A stretch of 64,000 bases of DNA, taken from contig VWYX01000899.1 of the NCBI GenBank assembly GCA_013396525.1, positions 106,281-170,280 of the forward strand, written 5' to 3'. Source of the stretch: Chaetorhynchus papuensis (Eukaryota; Chordata; Aves; Passeriformes; Rhipiduridae). The notes beneath the pieces were generated by a model, which saw only the letters and a list, made by a program, of their open reading frames with translations, did no database searches and was not told the origin of the DNA. Made by a program: the position numbers and the translations under genes. Shown here piece by piece: positions 25,228-37,560 of the stretch (the stretch's first letter is position 1; each line of letters starts with the position of its first letter).

Positions 25228-25492
25228 ATTTTTATCTGTTATTGATGAGATGGAGGAACAATCTCTGCATGAGGAGGAAACCCTTGCTGGATGGATGATG
25301 CTGCTGAACTTCCTTGCAAAGCAATCATACTTAAAGGAAATCCAGTGAAAGAGGTGGCATAGGAACAAAAGGCAATCCAACTCTGGTGCAATCAGAGGTG
25401 CAAAAACCATGACTTGGCACATTAAAAGCACTGACCACACAGTGATAATGATGTGAGGCACCTGGAATGGGGCAACCCCAGAGTGTCGCTGT

Positions 25493-25712
25493 TGTAACGC
25501 GGACACGTAGAAAAACCACACGAGTCCAGGTCAGTAGAAATAGTGGCAAGGCCCCGGTTTAATGACTTTTTTCCTGAGGTTTTTATATGTTAGTTCACAA
25601 AGTGAGTTAAATGGCACAAAGTAATTGGTTCTCTGGCCATCCAGCCCTCGAGGGGGTTGGCCCAACTCTAGCACGTCTGTTCCCAAATGTTTTTCTATTT
25701 GAAGCCGTAACA
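25493..25712 (-). mobile_element. endogenous retrovirus solo LTR (220 bp)
   Basis: The element reads on the minus strand from TGTTACGGCTTC (25712) to CGCGTTACA (25493). Its ends are short inverted repeats (TGTTACG / CGTTACA), as expected for an LTR. Inside are a TATA-like ATATAAAAACC (25577-25590) and an ATTAAA signal (25558-25563), followed by a CpG-richer segment with GACCTGGACTCG. The compact length and TG...CA ends fit a short avian ERV (ERVK-like) solo LTR; the class is inferred. The flanking 5-6 bp do not match each other, so the target-site duplication has decayed or the element was rearranged. No internal retroviral sequence adjoins it and no protein is encoded. Confidence 0.75.
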
Positions 25713-27900
25713 ATCTGGGAAAAACAAGTGCAGGTGTGAATATTGATAAAAACTGGTAACTTTGTTTTGGTTAGCTTGCATGGGAAAGACAGAGTTCTCA
25801 CAAAATACTAGAGAGCTGAAGAAATTCACTATTAAAGCCCTTTCAGCATCTACACCAGAGAACAGAGTGTGAAATGTGCATGAAGTCTGGTGATGGTGGC
25901 ATTTGGGATTATGGATATGAGCAGGGAAGATCACAGAAGTCCCTCCAGCCTGGAGAAGGCAGAGGCAAAGCTGAGAGTTCTGCAAATGCTGAGCTGGTTT
26001 CTGTCATTTGAACAGGAAATGAGAGCAGGTAACTTAGGAGGGAAAATAAGTTTGGCATTGTTTTCTCAATAAAATAAAAGCTTATGGCTTTCCATCCACA
26101 AAGCACTGTAACAAGGTGTTCATGGTCTTGAATCATGGTATTCACCAGCCAACAGGAGCAGTTATAGAGAATAAAGGATGTGCTTGGTCTCAGAGCTGTC
26201 ACTGAAATGCAAATCCCTTGGCAAAGGATGGAGGAAAGTCCAGTTTCCAGTAAATAAAAATGGTGTTGTCTTGGATGCTCCCATATCAATGCAGCCATAT
26301 AAAGAACTGGATCATTAGCTATGATTTTACTGAGGAAAACTGAGCACCACTGTAGTGTTCTCTTATCAGGATGGCAATATTTCAGCTCATTTAACAGTGG
26401 GATGTGTGCTTTTCATTATGCTGCTGTGGCAAAAGTGGAAGTGCTCATTAACTTTCCTGGGAATCAGATGCTTCTTCTGGATAAATATGCCTGTCACAGT
26501 TTTACCAGATCATTATGTTATAAGGGGATGAGCTGTCCTGGAAAAATTGCAGCAGATTAAATTTGAAATTAGACTGTATAATCAAGAGATAAAACCTTAA
26601 CAAGTGAAAGAATTGTGGAAAGCAAGGCACAGTGGCTGAAGGGTCACAGGCAGAATGGGATCTGTGAGCAAAAGGGATGTTCTGCACATCTTGGAGTCAC
26701 GATGAACCATTTGTCATACAAAGGAGATCACCTGGCAGGCACACAGAGGATGGAAATGCAGAACAAATCTCTCATCTGCAGATGGTTTTGCAGCAAAACA
26801 GATCAAAATGGTTTTTAGCAGTCAATCCAGACAGAAGTGTTGGCATCTTAATATTAAAACCTTCATGGAGAGAGGAACAGAAATTACCTGCAGTTTACAA
26901 ACACAGCACAAATGGTTTACAAAATTGAGCTCTCCACATAGCAGATTGTCTAGGGAAGGAGCAGCAGTCTACATCCAGACACAGCACTGGGGGAAAATAG
27001 GAAAAAATTTCTGAGCAGCAGCCATGCCTGGATTCTGAGGAATCCAGAGGGTTTGGGATTCTACCCTCAGAGGAGAGGGAGCAGCTCCCATCACGGAGCC
27101 GTGGCTGAAGGCAGTTGCAGCGTTCTGTCAGCGTGTCATGAGATTTTTACAGCTGGATTACTTTGTCAGACCTGGAGGGTGCTGTAGAGAAACCTGGAGG
27201 TAGCTGGAGGCAGCTGGAGATAGCAGCAGAGAGAGAGTGGGAAATGTGGCTCTCTGGAAGAACTTTCATCCTTCTGCAAAGAAACCATAGAGCCCTAGTG
27301 GGTAACCTGGCTCTGTCTGCTGGATTTTCTTATGTCTGGGGCTCCCCTGAAATAACAGGGTCATTGTCTGAGAGAATGACTGTCAATAGCAAATGGATAT
27401 ATTGGATTTCAGAAAATAAAATCAAAAGGTGGGGTCAGGACTCTGGGCAGACTGCATTTTAAGAGTCGTTTGGTTGGGGTTTTTTTTTGTGATGCTGTTA
27501 GATGGCTTTGGCAAGCTCATGACCTCCAGGTAGAGTCACAAATCAGAATTAATTTGTTTCCTCCTTCCCTTTCCATTTATCCTGTATGTAAATCTTCTGT
27601 TAAGAGACAAGGCTTATTTCTGCACCAAGTGAAAAACAGGAAAACTGTAGTAGCTGATAAGTCATGAGGAGTCCAATCCCTGTAAATATTGCTGGCGTTG
27701 CCCAGAAAACTGGAGTTTTCAGCTTTGAAGGGACTATATTTGGCAGAATGTCATGATTAATTTGTAGTGGGATCCTTTGTGCTTTGCAGGTATTGCGGTG
27801 TGTGAACTGGTGCCTTCAAGTCTGCAGAGGTTGATGTCATAGTGCACTGCAATTAACTGGTGCTCTTGAAAGAAAGACATTTCCATTTAAAGACAATGAG

Positions 27901-27926
27901 GTGGAAGAAGTGGAAGAAGTGGAAGT
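27901..27926. repeat. (GTGGAAGAA)3 short tandem repeat
   Basis: Three nearly perfect 9-bp units. Confidence 0.9.
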
Positions 27927-30900
27927 GTGAGTTACTTAGAACAGTTATCATAAAACAGCAGAACTAACCAAACTTGATCAAGACTCCCTTTAAAAATCAC
28001 TGTATAGGTCCTGTTTGCTTTGAAAAGTGGCAGCAAAGATTTTGTGAGAGTATCTATTGACCTCAAATCTTTTGCCATGTGGACATTAAACATAAAGCTT
28101 GACAAGAGAATAAGAACAATCTTATTATTAAGTTATTTTTTTAAGTGCTCCACGAAAACTTAAAACAATACGGGTTTGTTCCTCGGTTAAGATGCCAGCT
28201 CAAATGCAATTATTGTAATTTAATAAAAATAAAAGTTGGTGCTTTGTCTCAAAGTACCGAGAAATGTGCCAGTGAAGAGCTGTATGAAGAGGTGGGAGGT
28301 GAAATCTTGAAGGCACTGCAACACCAGTTGTGTCCCTGCGTGGATATGTAGGGAAACGGGACCGTTTCACCTCCAGCCCTGGTGAGTTTCTGCAGTAGAA
28401 CCCTGCCAGTGTTTGCCTTGCCTGAGCTGGCTCCTGGCTGCTGCAGGGAATGTCTGTGCTCCGTGCCAGGCCACAGCTGTTTCACGCTGCTCTGTGCCTC
28501 CTGGCACACACGGACAGGTGGCTGTGGGTAGGTAACTCTCTGCCCCCACATCCCCTGTTTCTACAGGAGAAAGCACCTCTTGAGCTGGGGAAGAAAACAC
28601 AAACTCCTTCACGAACAGGGTGGCAGCTTGCTGGTGTTTTCCTCGGGTGAAACGCACTGATTTTGACAAAGGTGTTTTGTTTTGTTTACAACAAACACGG
28701 AGAGAATCTCTGCTGCTGCCTGAATCCCACTGGAGGCTGCAGAGGAACCTGTTCATCCTGTTTCTATGGAAACTCGTGCAGGGGGTGGGGGCTGGGGGAC
28801 GACAAGGGAGGAACGGGGAGAAGCAAAATAAAAACTGGAACAAGTCCCTGACAAAGTACTCTAATTCTGTGCTGTTTGTTGACATTTGTCACTGAAGGTT
28901 TTTGCATCACTGAGATGGCTGCAAGGCAGTGTCCCTAAATCCAGAGGTAAAGAGGGCTTTAATAATGCAATACTGGACTCACAGAGACAGCTTAGTGCTA
29001 ATTGTCCTCTCTCCAGTGACTTCAGGAGCACCAGATTGGAGCCTATAATTTCTGCCAAGCCCGTAAGAATAAATGTTATTAAATTTCTGGGATGGAGTCT
29101 GCTACCCAGTGCAACTTCACTTTTCCTTGGCTCTGCTGGGGAGATCTGTGTAGCTGAGCACTTCTGAGAAGCTATGCAAGGATCTGGAACTGTAAATATG
29201 CATTTTTGAACCTCTGCATCTTGCACAGGAATCCTGGTTTGCAGGGCAGCTTTATCATCAGGTCTGACAATGGACAAACCGGTATTTCCAGAATTAGCTA
29301 AGGCTCTGGTCAGCTGGAGTTTGGATCATTAAGAATGCTGTAAGATGCAGGAAAGCTTTTGAGATATCCAAAAGGCACCCATAGATTAGATACCAATTGG
29401 TACATCTGATCCTTCTGGGCACCCCAAAAGCCTAAGGATGCAGATCTACTTGCACCTTTAGACATCTACAAAATCTTTTCAGCTTTGTTCGTAGATCAGT
29501 TCAAAAATGGGACTTGGACATCTAATATCCCATTTCAAAAATCTTACAGGCTCTCCTAGAATAAACCAAGCAGGAGAAGAGGAAAAAAAAACCTGCACAT
29601 TTTTTTTCCACCTCCCAGTTAAGTGCACACTGCAGCACATCGTGCTTTGCCTGTGGGTCTGTGTGATGAAATAAAGCAATCAAAAGCAATGTGTAATAAT
29701 GATAGCTGTTTCCAGAACTGTCAGAGCTCTGCAGTGTCCAGGCCAAACATCCCCAAAAACCTTTATTCAGCTATTTTTTTCCCCATACACTGCACAGATT
29801 TATTACCTTTGTTGACTTTCCAAATGTTTATACTTGGAACATTCATTTGTCAAAGCCGCTTGCTGCATCTGCAATCAATCTCCGTGGTTTCAGTGCCATG
29901 GACAGCAGTATGAAAGCCTCATTTTAAAGATCACCTAAACCTTGCATCAGTCATTGTTGCAGAGTAAGGGAAGCAGGAATAATCTATCCCAAGTGCTCGT
30001 TCAGAACTGTGTCAGAGAACTTGATTTGTGTAAGTTGTTGCCACGGCAGCTCAGGCTTGCTGGACAGACAGGTTTCTCTGCACCTTTATTCAGACGTGGT
30101 AAATTGCTGACACAAAGGACAGATGCAACTTTGCTTCCCACAGTGCCTCCAATGAAGCTGCAGAGTAGGGAAACTAAGGCTCAGTTTGCTGAGATTTTCC
30201 CCAGACCATCTAATTATCCCATCAGCACTTACGGGATTGTTCCCAGTGTCCTGGCACATTTCCCCAAGCCTTAAGACCCAAACTGCAAGGCAGTTGACTC
30301 TTAGCTGAGAGAAGGCAGGCCCTCTTTTCCCAGTGTGTGCCCCTGGAAAGAAGCCAGTTTAGGTGTGCACTCAGCTGTATAGAGGGGCTCTGAGCTGGAT
30401 GGATGGGCCGGCAGTCATTGCCTTTCCAACGAGTTCATAAACTGCAAACCCATCTGCAGAAAAATCCGTTCTGCTTTCCTGGTGACAGGGTGCACTTGAG
30501 TGAAGTCTGCCTATTTTGGAAAGACTCTGGGCTATTTTTGGCAATCTCATGCATTTATGCATCTTCCCCGAGTGCCAGAGAAGCTCCCGACTTCCTACAA
30601 ATCTCCTTTCAGAAATCCTTTTAAGGAGTAGCATAAGCAACCTTGACTTATGGATGGCCCAGACCCAGGCCATCAAATTTCCATTGGTGTGACAGGCTTT
30701 TTGTTTCGTCCTGGCTGCTTCCAGAACACCACAAGGTAATGAGAAGCACAAGGGCTTGCTTGGATTTTAGATTTTGTGGTCCCTTCTGTCCTGAATCGTG
30801 GCCCATCTCAACCCCAGGGTTTATACCCTTCATGTCCAGGCTGCCAGGTGACATCTCAGCATGCTTTGCACAAGTGGCAGAGCAAGGAATTGGACTGATA

Positions 30901-32559
30901 TCCAGATGGAGGATGGAAGATGGCCAGCTGCCATCCATTTCAACAGCAAGATGAAACCCAGGGACTGGCAGACCAACCCTCTGCATCCTCAGCCTGGCAT
31001 CCCCCTCCCTGCTACAGGGAAATTCTGACCTCCTGCTTTGCCCAGCCAGAGGTACAGCACACCCTGGGTTTGCTGCTGTTTGGGGTTGTGGATTAAAGTC
31101 GCTCCTTGGCCACTAAACCCACTCAGCTGTGATGAAGAAATGTCTTCAATCTGTCCGTGCCCTGTTCCGTGGTTCATATCTATTTGTGCACTTGGCATTA
31201 ACACTCCCAACCAGTGCTTTGGGGCACTCTGAGGACAAGTTTCAATGGATAAAACACCTGCAACTAGCTCTTGAGATGAGCAAGTCTTTGCCCATCCACC
31301 TATTCATCCATCTGCTTGCTTATCCTCTTACGCTGCTGAGCTCTTTGTTTTATAATGTATTTGTCACATATCTAAGGATCTTCTGCCACAGCCATCCCAG
31401 CAGGTGACTGGAAAATACACTGAATTATTTAAAAAGAAGTTACATTACCAAGCATTTTCCTCCCCATTGCCTCCCTTTCCAAGGAATTTGTCTCTCTGGC
31501 TGCTGTTCAGCTGGCCCTTCTTGAGTATTTTTGGCATGAGGTGCTGTTCCAAGCCCTTTGTGAATATCCAGCATCGTCATGCTGCTTCCTTCTCTAAGGA
31601 AGATGAACAGAGAACCACACTCAGAGCAAGAAAAGGTAGGTGCCAATAGGGTAAAAATAGCTATGGAAGAGCTCTTCCTGCCCACTCCATGCTTTAGTTC
31701 ATTTTTCTCCTTCAGCTTTCCTGCCTTCTCTACCTGGGCCAAAGAAAACCTGCATTATCTAATGCCAAGCTTCTTTTGGGAGAAGAAAGTTCTTCCTTTC
31801 TTTGGAAAAATAAAGTTCCTGTATTTGTTGTGCTGCCCACAGAGCCATGGAAAGAGCTAACTTCTCCAACCAACTACCTAATCCTGAGCACTGTAGAAAA
31901 AAATTGTCCAGACTCATTCACTCGAGCCCCAGGCTGAGCCCTGTCTTTGGTGTCTCTGGACTTTGCAACAGAGATTTTTGCTTTTCTCTCTCAGAGAAAA
32001 CACCTGCAGCCTGGATTTCTTCTTCCCTGTATGCTCCCCCCACAGCTGCATCCTGATCCAGGTGTTCCTGGTGTATGTCCCAGAGATGCTTCTCCTTCCT
32101 GTGGGACTGGTTTCTGCAGACACTTCCTCAATGCCCTGAGAGCTCAGAGCTGGTACTTTTCCAGAGTTATAGGAAACCTTTTGATAGAAGCTCAACCCAG
32201 ACTTTCAGCTTTTTGGTCACTGGACAATCTGAGACAACGAAGAGCAGCCCCAATTTTACAAAAACTAGAAATTTCATCCTTTTCTCTCACCCTCCCCCAT
32301 CAAAGAAGCCTTTGAAACTGGCCATTAGGAGATACTATTAATGCCAAAAATGTAATAGGAGACAAGCCCACATTAGCTGCTTTTATGGCTAAGGAGAAAG
32401 TGCTGACTTGCAGCAAAGAAAATTTAGATAACAGCTCTTTGGAAAGGTTAGGAATCCATATCTCTCAGCCTTACAGCATCTACTGGTTGGTGAAAGTCAG
32501 GAAATCATTTTGTTTCGGGCAGATTGCTGTTTCCTAGGGGGGTTTATGCCTTCCCTGTA

Positions 32560-32740
32560 GGAGAACAGTTATAAGCAGTTATTCAATCCTGTCCAGCAAT
32601 TCTGCTTTCATTAGCATTTCGTGCTCTGCACTGATTTCCAGCTGCAATCACCTATGTCCTGGGGACCCGTGCTGCTTAATCGCCTGGCATTATGCTAAAG
32701 CCCCTAATTGATCAAACAGGTACCTCATACAAAACCAAAG
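32560..32740. other. candidate conserved non-coding element
   Basis: This stretch contains CTTTCATTAGCATTTCGTG, GCTTAATCGCCTGG, GGCATTATGCTAAAG and CCCTAATTGATC, a density of ATTA and TAATT cores with intact short CpGs. The sequence is unlike the flanking neutral DNA. The call is from texture only. Confidence 0.28.
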
Positions 32741-33852
32741 ATCATTTCTGTTTCCAGGACCTTTCCTAATACTTTCAGTGATGCTAATGACTTCAACAGT
32801 TCCAGTTTCTCTGTCCCTCTCTGGTGACAAACTCTGAGAGGAGCAGTGGCTCCTCATGGCCAGGATAAATTCATTTTTCTTCAGCTGCCTCTCACAGAGT
32901 GCTCTCCCTGGCAGGCAGCTCGCAGAAGAGTTATTTGGCTTGAACTAATGAATCTTTGCTTTAGATCCCGTGGGATATGTTTTCATGGATGCTTTGTTTT
33001 GCAGTGTAATTAATGTTATCAGTGTTAATGGATTCTTCAAATCCCTGCATATCCTGCTGCCGCTGTCCCTCATGTTCTTACATGGAATACGTACACGAGG
33101 GAAGCAAGAATCAGAGAGAGACAAAGCAGAGCCCAGCAGGTGTGGGATCAAAGGCTGAGGGATACACCTGCACAGGGAAATCCCTGCTCAGATGGGGGCC
33201 TCACGTGGGGAAGCCTTACTGGAAGACCCAAGGGTTTATTCCCAAGTGTGGTTGCGTCCATCAGGAAAAGCTTTCTTCTGGAAGGTGTGAATATGGAGAC
33301 AAGGAGATGGACAGCTCTTGACAGAGCCCTGTATTCTGCATCCCTCTGGATAATTTTCAGTGTGAATCTTCCCTCACCTCCATGCCCATGCAGTAAGAAC
33401 TGGCAGCCCTTTCTTCACCTCCTGGGTCCAGCACTGAGCTCTCCCTGCATTCCCAGAACCTTCTGAGGGGTGCCATGCTGCATGCCATGGATCTGCCCTC
33501 ACCAGTCTTCCCATTGTCATTGAGTTCACCGAGAGCTACCACAGCTGCAGCAGCAGAAGCACCCCAAATCACATTCCACAGGGCAGTCTTGGCACATTGT
33601 ACAGCCTCTTCCTGCTGCTTTTCCCCCCTGCCTGAGTCTCTTAGGCTTTTCTGGGATATGGCTCCATGATGAAGCCAGAGACCTTCATGTCACATCACTA
33701 AAGGTGCATCCAACACATCCTTGCATCACAGCCCTCCCCCCTCTGGCGTTGCTGGCCCCACGTGGGCTGGCACACGTAGATGTGTTTGTGGAGGCTTTGG
33801 GATGTGAGGCTGAGTGCTTCCACAAGCAGCTCCACCAGTGCACTATTCACGC

Positions 33853-34208
33853 AGGGGCGTTGACTTCACACAAGATGGAGAAGTGCAAAGACCTTTATTG
33901 CGCAGTGTCCATTCCCTAAATACCAACCCACAAACAGGATATAACCTCATATAAACAGGAAGGATAAATCCCAGAATGTCTTCCATTCACCTGGAGTATT
34001 GCCTAGATGTTACCTATTATGGTACTAGGTAAACAATACCCTATAAGGTCACAAACCACAATCCTCCCACACAATTGGTCAAGAAGGCCACAAACCCATA
34101 ATTCCCTTTTCCAGCCCATCTCAGGTGACCTGGATGTGTTTCCATGGTTACCTCCAGGCCTAGGGAAGAGGCCTATTCTAGGCCTTCCAGGCCTGCTCTT
34201 CTCTAACA
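33853..34208 (-). mobile_element. endogenous retrovirus solo LTR with X-box-like site
   Basis: On the minus strand the element starts at TGTTAGAGAAGAGC (34208). It carries four AGGCCT hexamers between about 34156 and 34195 and an RFX X-box-like site at 34138-34151. TATA-like TTTATATGAGGTTATA lies around 33936-33955, and the AATAAA signal at 33894-33899 (GCGCAATAAAGGTC) is ~45 bp downstream. The 3' end is uncertain. It lies near CAACGCCCCT (33853-33862), and a CA end slightly inside or beyond is possible. U3-R-U5 order, compact R and CpG in U5 fit an avian ERV LTR. No retroviral coding sequence flanks it, so it is probably solo. No target-site duplication could be identified by eye. Confidence 0.72.
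34138..34151. promoter_or_regulatory. RFX X-box-like motif in LTR U3
   Basis: GTTTCCATGGTTAC closely matches the RFX palindromic X-box (GTTNCCATGGNAAC), with one deviation in the second half-site. It lies ~190 bp upstream of the TATA-like element in the LTR sense. RFX binding is inferred from the motif alone. Confidence 0.4.
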
Positions 34209-35087
34209 CCCGTGGTGTAACCCCACACACCAGCCCTGCAGGGCTAGAGCAAGGCAGCATCAGCAGATGGCCCAAAGCCCCCGTGTACTCAGCTGGACGT
34301 AAGGCAGAGTTCATCCTGCCTAAGGGTGACAGGAGACACTTGTCCCCCTGTCCAGAGCTGATTTTTAGCATTGCTGTACCTCTGTGTCTCACTCCTGCTG
34401 TCCAACTCCAACACACACCTGCAGGGAACATCAGATGAAAGGCAAGCAAAAATTCCCTAACTTGTGTACAGACCTATTTCTTATGGTTAATTGAAGAAAG
34501 AAGCTGTCCTGTATGAATAAGAGACATTCAGCTTAGTGTCTGAAACAAAAAATGCACGAAATAATTAAGCTTATCTTGAATTTATTTTGCTTGATCTCAG
34601 ATGGGAGGGCTTACTTAAAAGCTTTTCAGCCCAGCTCATTTCTCCTCTGTTCTTTTTTTTCTTCCTCCCTCAAAGACAATTCTAAACTACAAATGCAATT
34701 CAGAAATGATCAGCATTTGACGCAGCTGAAACGATACTGTGAAATGGAAATCTTTTCGTGACTTAAAATATTTTCCCACATTTTCTGCTGAAGTAAATCC
34801 GTAAGTAGATTTTTTTGTCCCCTCAAAGCTCCATTTTTTTTGTTCAAACTTTTGGGTTTTGTTGAGAACAAAACAAAAGCTCCTCTGCCAGCTCACTTAG
34901 TTCTACTTCAGTGGGTGTGCTGTTTGTTGTGAGCGTAGGGAATGTCACAACAAATTTGTTCATTTGAGATTTCTTAAAACAAACATACAGAGGAGGCTGA
35001 AAACTCTAAGTGGGCATCTGCATTAAAAAGCCCACCAAGACAAAAATTGCGGAAAATCAGCTTGTCCTTAGCAAAAGGACGTCTCAT

Positions 35088-35105
35088 AAAGCCAGTACTG
35101 GCTTT
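35088..35105. repeat. 18-bp perfect palindrome
   Basis: AAAGCCAGTACTGGCTTT is self-complementary over its full length with no spacer. Such a site could be a dimer-binding site or a chance hairpin. No transposon context is seen. Confidence 0.9.
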
Positions 35106-36989
35106 TTCCAGAGGGAGATGTATTGCTACATAAATAGGAACCCATGTGGGAAAACATATTTACTTATGTGAATGCGGGAGAAAACTGTTTTTCAATTAAG
35201 ATCTCCCAATTTACATATTCAAATATTCACTAGCCTCACCTTTTACCTTCAGGAAAGCCTTACGAAAGCCTTATCAGATCAGAAGCAGCATTACCAAGCC
35301 AGCCCAACTCTGCATTAAGCTCTGCAGGAAAGGTTTGTGTAAGACAAACCCTGACGTGTTCCAGAGAGAAACCCGGCAGCGCTCTCCGGGGAGGAACACG
35401 CAATAGCTGGGAGCCCTGGAGCTTGCATAGCAATTTTCATCGTAGCCTGGAGCAAATCAGGGATTGACTCACCTCCACGGCTGTCCCCACTGAGCTGCAA
35501 GTCTCAGAGATAAGTCTTGATATAAACTAAATCCCTACTTTCACTCGTTTTTAAGGGGGAAATCGGCAACTCCTGGAAGGATGTGATTCTTATACCTCCC
35601 CTCCTCACCCCACACCTTGCACCTGGGTGACTGCCACGATATTTCCAGCTCTGTCTATTGCTGTCCCAGCTGGCCAAGAAGAAAGGAAAATGGTCCCCCC
35701 TCTGGCCAGAAAGAGGCAAATCCAGTCCAATGGGCTGACCACGAGTACAAGCAGTTCAAGGTTGCATTGCCAGCACGTGCCTCTGGGTTTTGGGTCGGCA
35801 AAAGACAGCTTTGCCTTCTGAGAACTTCTTCAAGTCCAGAGAGACACTTTTTTTTTTGTGCACAGAAAAGTGCAAAAATACCTTAATTGTTTGGAACTCT
35901 GCACCCATCCCTTAGAAGGAGCAGAGCAGGTGCTTTCATGAGAAATTAGTGTCTCACTGCCGTCAGCACAGGCGTTTTACAAGAGGGGCTTGCATAAAGA
36001 AGTTAATTTGCTGGTCTTAAAACGCAGGCAACTTATCACAGCGAGCTGTGCAGTAAGCACTGAGCAGGGAAGATGAATTTCTTCATTTTTACGGAGTTAA
36101 ATCTTGCTAATTAAGACCACATTGCTGCTTGCTAGAAAGAATTTGCATTGATATCTAATATTTCCCACATGTACTTACCAGAAATGAATGTTGCAGCCTG
36201 TCTGAGGCACAGGCATTAACTTCCTCTGCTTCCCTAGAGCACTGGTTTTGAGGAAAGGGCCTTTCATCAGTGTGGAGGGCTGTGCCTCTGCAGACCTCCT
36301 TTTTGCAGGAATACCCCTCCACTGGTGTTATCTGTAGGCATTCAGACTTGTGCCCCCCCTCCCCATCTGAGAGTGGGGATTTCATGAGAGTGCAGGAAAG
36401 GGAAGATGGGGGTCTTTTTCCAAGGCATTGAACTGATGCCTACATGGGGTGAAATCCTCTCATCCCACTAGTCCACAAGGACAAAAGATGCTTTCCAGTG
36501 CAGAGACTGAAAAAGGCCAAGGGTGGGATTGCCAATTTCCTTCTGTCCCTGCTGTGTGACACCTCTTTGGCTGCTGTTTCAGAAGAGATGCAAAGCTCTT
36601 CTGATGCTTTGGTTGTGAGGGACCTTTCCTGCAATGCCAAGCTGGTGACTCAGTGCAGGGCTTGGAAAAGGGAAGAAAAGGAAGAAAGGGGGAATGCTCT
36701 CCCCTCCATGACTCACTGAGCTGGATTCCCTGCCTGCCACCCAGGACATGGAGCAAGAGAAGCCATGTATCTCCCACGTGCCACTTTCCAGCTGGGCAGG
36801 AGACAGATATAAAGAAAGGCAGGGTCCAGGGAGCTGGGAGGAAGGGAGGTGACCCCACCAGACTGAAGGAGCTGAGGGATGAAACGTGGCTCTGGGAGCA
36901 GTACTCACCTCAGCAGTGAGCTCAGGAGGGGATCAGGCTGAGGGAGGCAAAGGAAGGCTTGGACAGCAGAACTGGGACATGCTGAAAAA

Positions 36990-37560
36990 CTTTGCTAAAT
37001 TAGCACCAATATGTTAATTGACTGAAGGCTTTTGAATGCCAAACCACGTGTCTGTGTTTGCAGCTGAAGGGACATGAAAGACGGATCTTCCATCACACGG
37101 CATGTTCTGTTGTTTCCAAGCTCTCTTTAATTTGTAAATGGAACAAACAGTCAAAACAGGTTGAGATTTTATTGCAAAATCCCTCTTTTAAAAGCTCCCA
37201 GAACAGCCCAGTGCTGGGCAAACACATTTCATAAACTTAGTGATAATATTGATGGTTGTTTGCATCCAATAATGCCAAAACAACCCGCAGCAAAGTAGGC
37301 AGCACACATTTGGCTTTAAAAAGGTTGAAGCCAAAGCACTAATGCTGCAAATTGCAAGGTCCATTTAAATGAAAATGAATGTTAATATGTTTGCATAAAG
37401 CCAAAATGGAATTTAACAGAGAAAGCTGTGAAGCAGGGTATTTTGTCACTGGAACAAATCATCAGGAGGACTGAAACGCACTGGCTTGACATTATCAGAA
37501 TGACCTGGGCAAGGTGAAAAGATTTGTCTTGACATTTATTCGTGGACGGATAATTTTGCT
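36990..37560. other. candidate conserved non-coding element
   Basis: The block is CpG-poor. It contains a near-palindromic TGCTAAATTAGCA at 36993-37005, two octamer-like TTTGCAT motifs (near 37260 and 37390), ATTTAAATGAAAATGAATG, and several TGCAAAT/TTAAT cores. Motif density and absence of repeats over ~570 bp are typical of developmental enhancers in gene deserts. Conservation has not been tested. Confidence 0.33.

Larger units (their letters stand above)
23977..25489. other. non-coding DNA with simple repeats
   Basis: No gene is seen. It contains an A20 run (24222-24241), a (GCAA)5 microsatellite flanked by A tracts, and a (CAAAA)n/A-rich block at 25185-25227. The stretch at 24480-24800 is AT-rich without an identifiable family. 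Confidence 0.55.
25713..33840. other. unique non-coding DNA, no gene seen
   Basis: Eight kilobases hold no confidently recognised mobile element or exon. The longest frames (28367-28885 minus, 172 codons; 28861-29277 minus, 138 codons; 30371-30751 minus, 126 codons) show no domain and overlap open frames on the other strand. A GTGGAAGAA triplicate is at 27901-27926. The block 32560-32740 has the motif-dense, CpG-poor texture of a candidate regulatory element. Confidence 0.5.

Noticed and set aside
28367..28885. 172-codon minus-strand open frame
   Set aside because: Open on the opposite strand too; no family resemblance.
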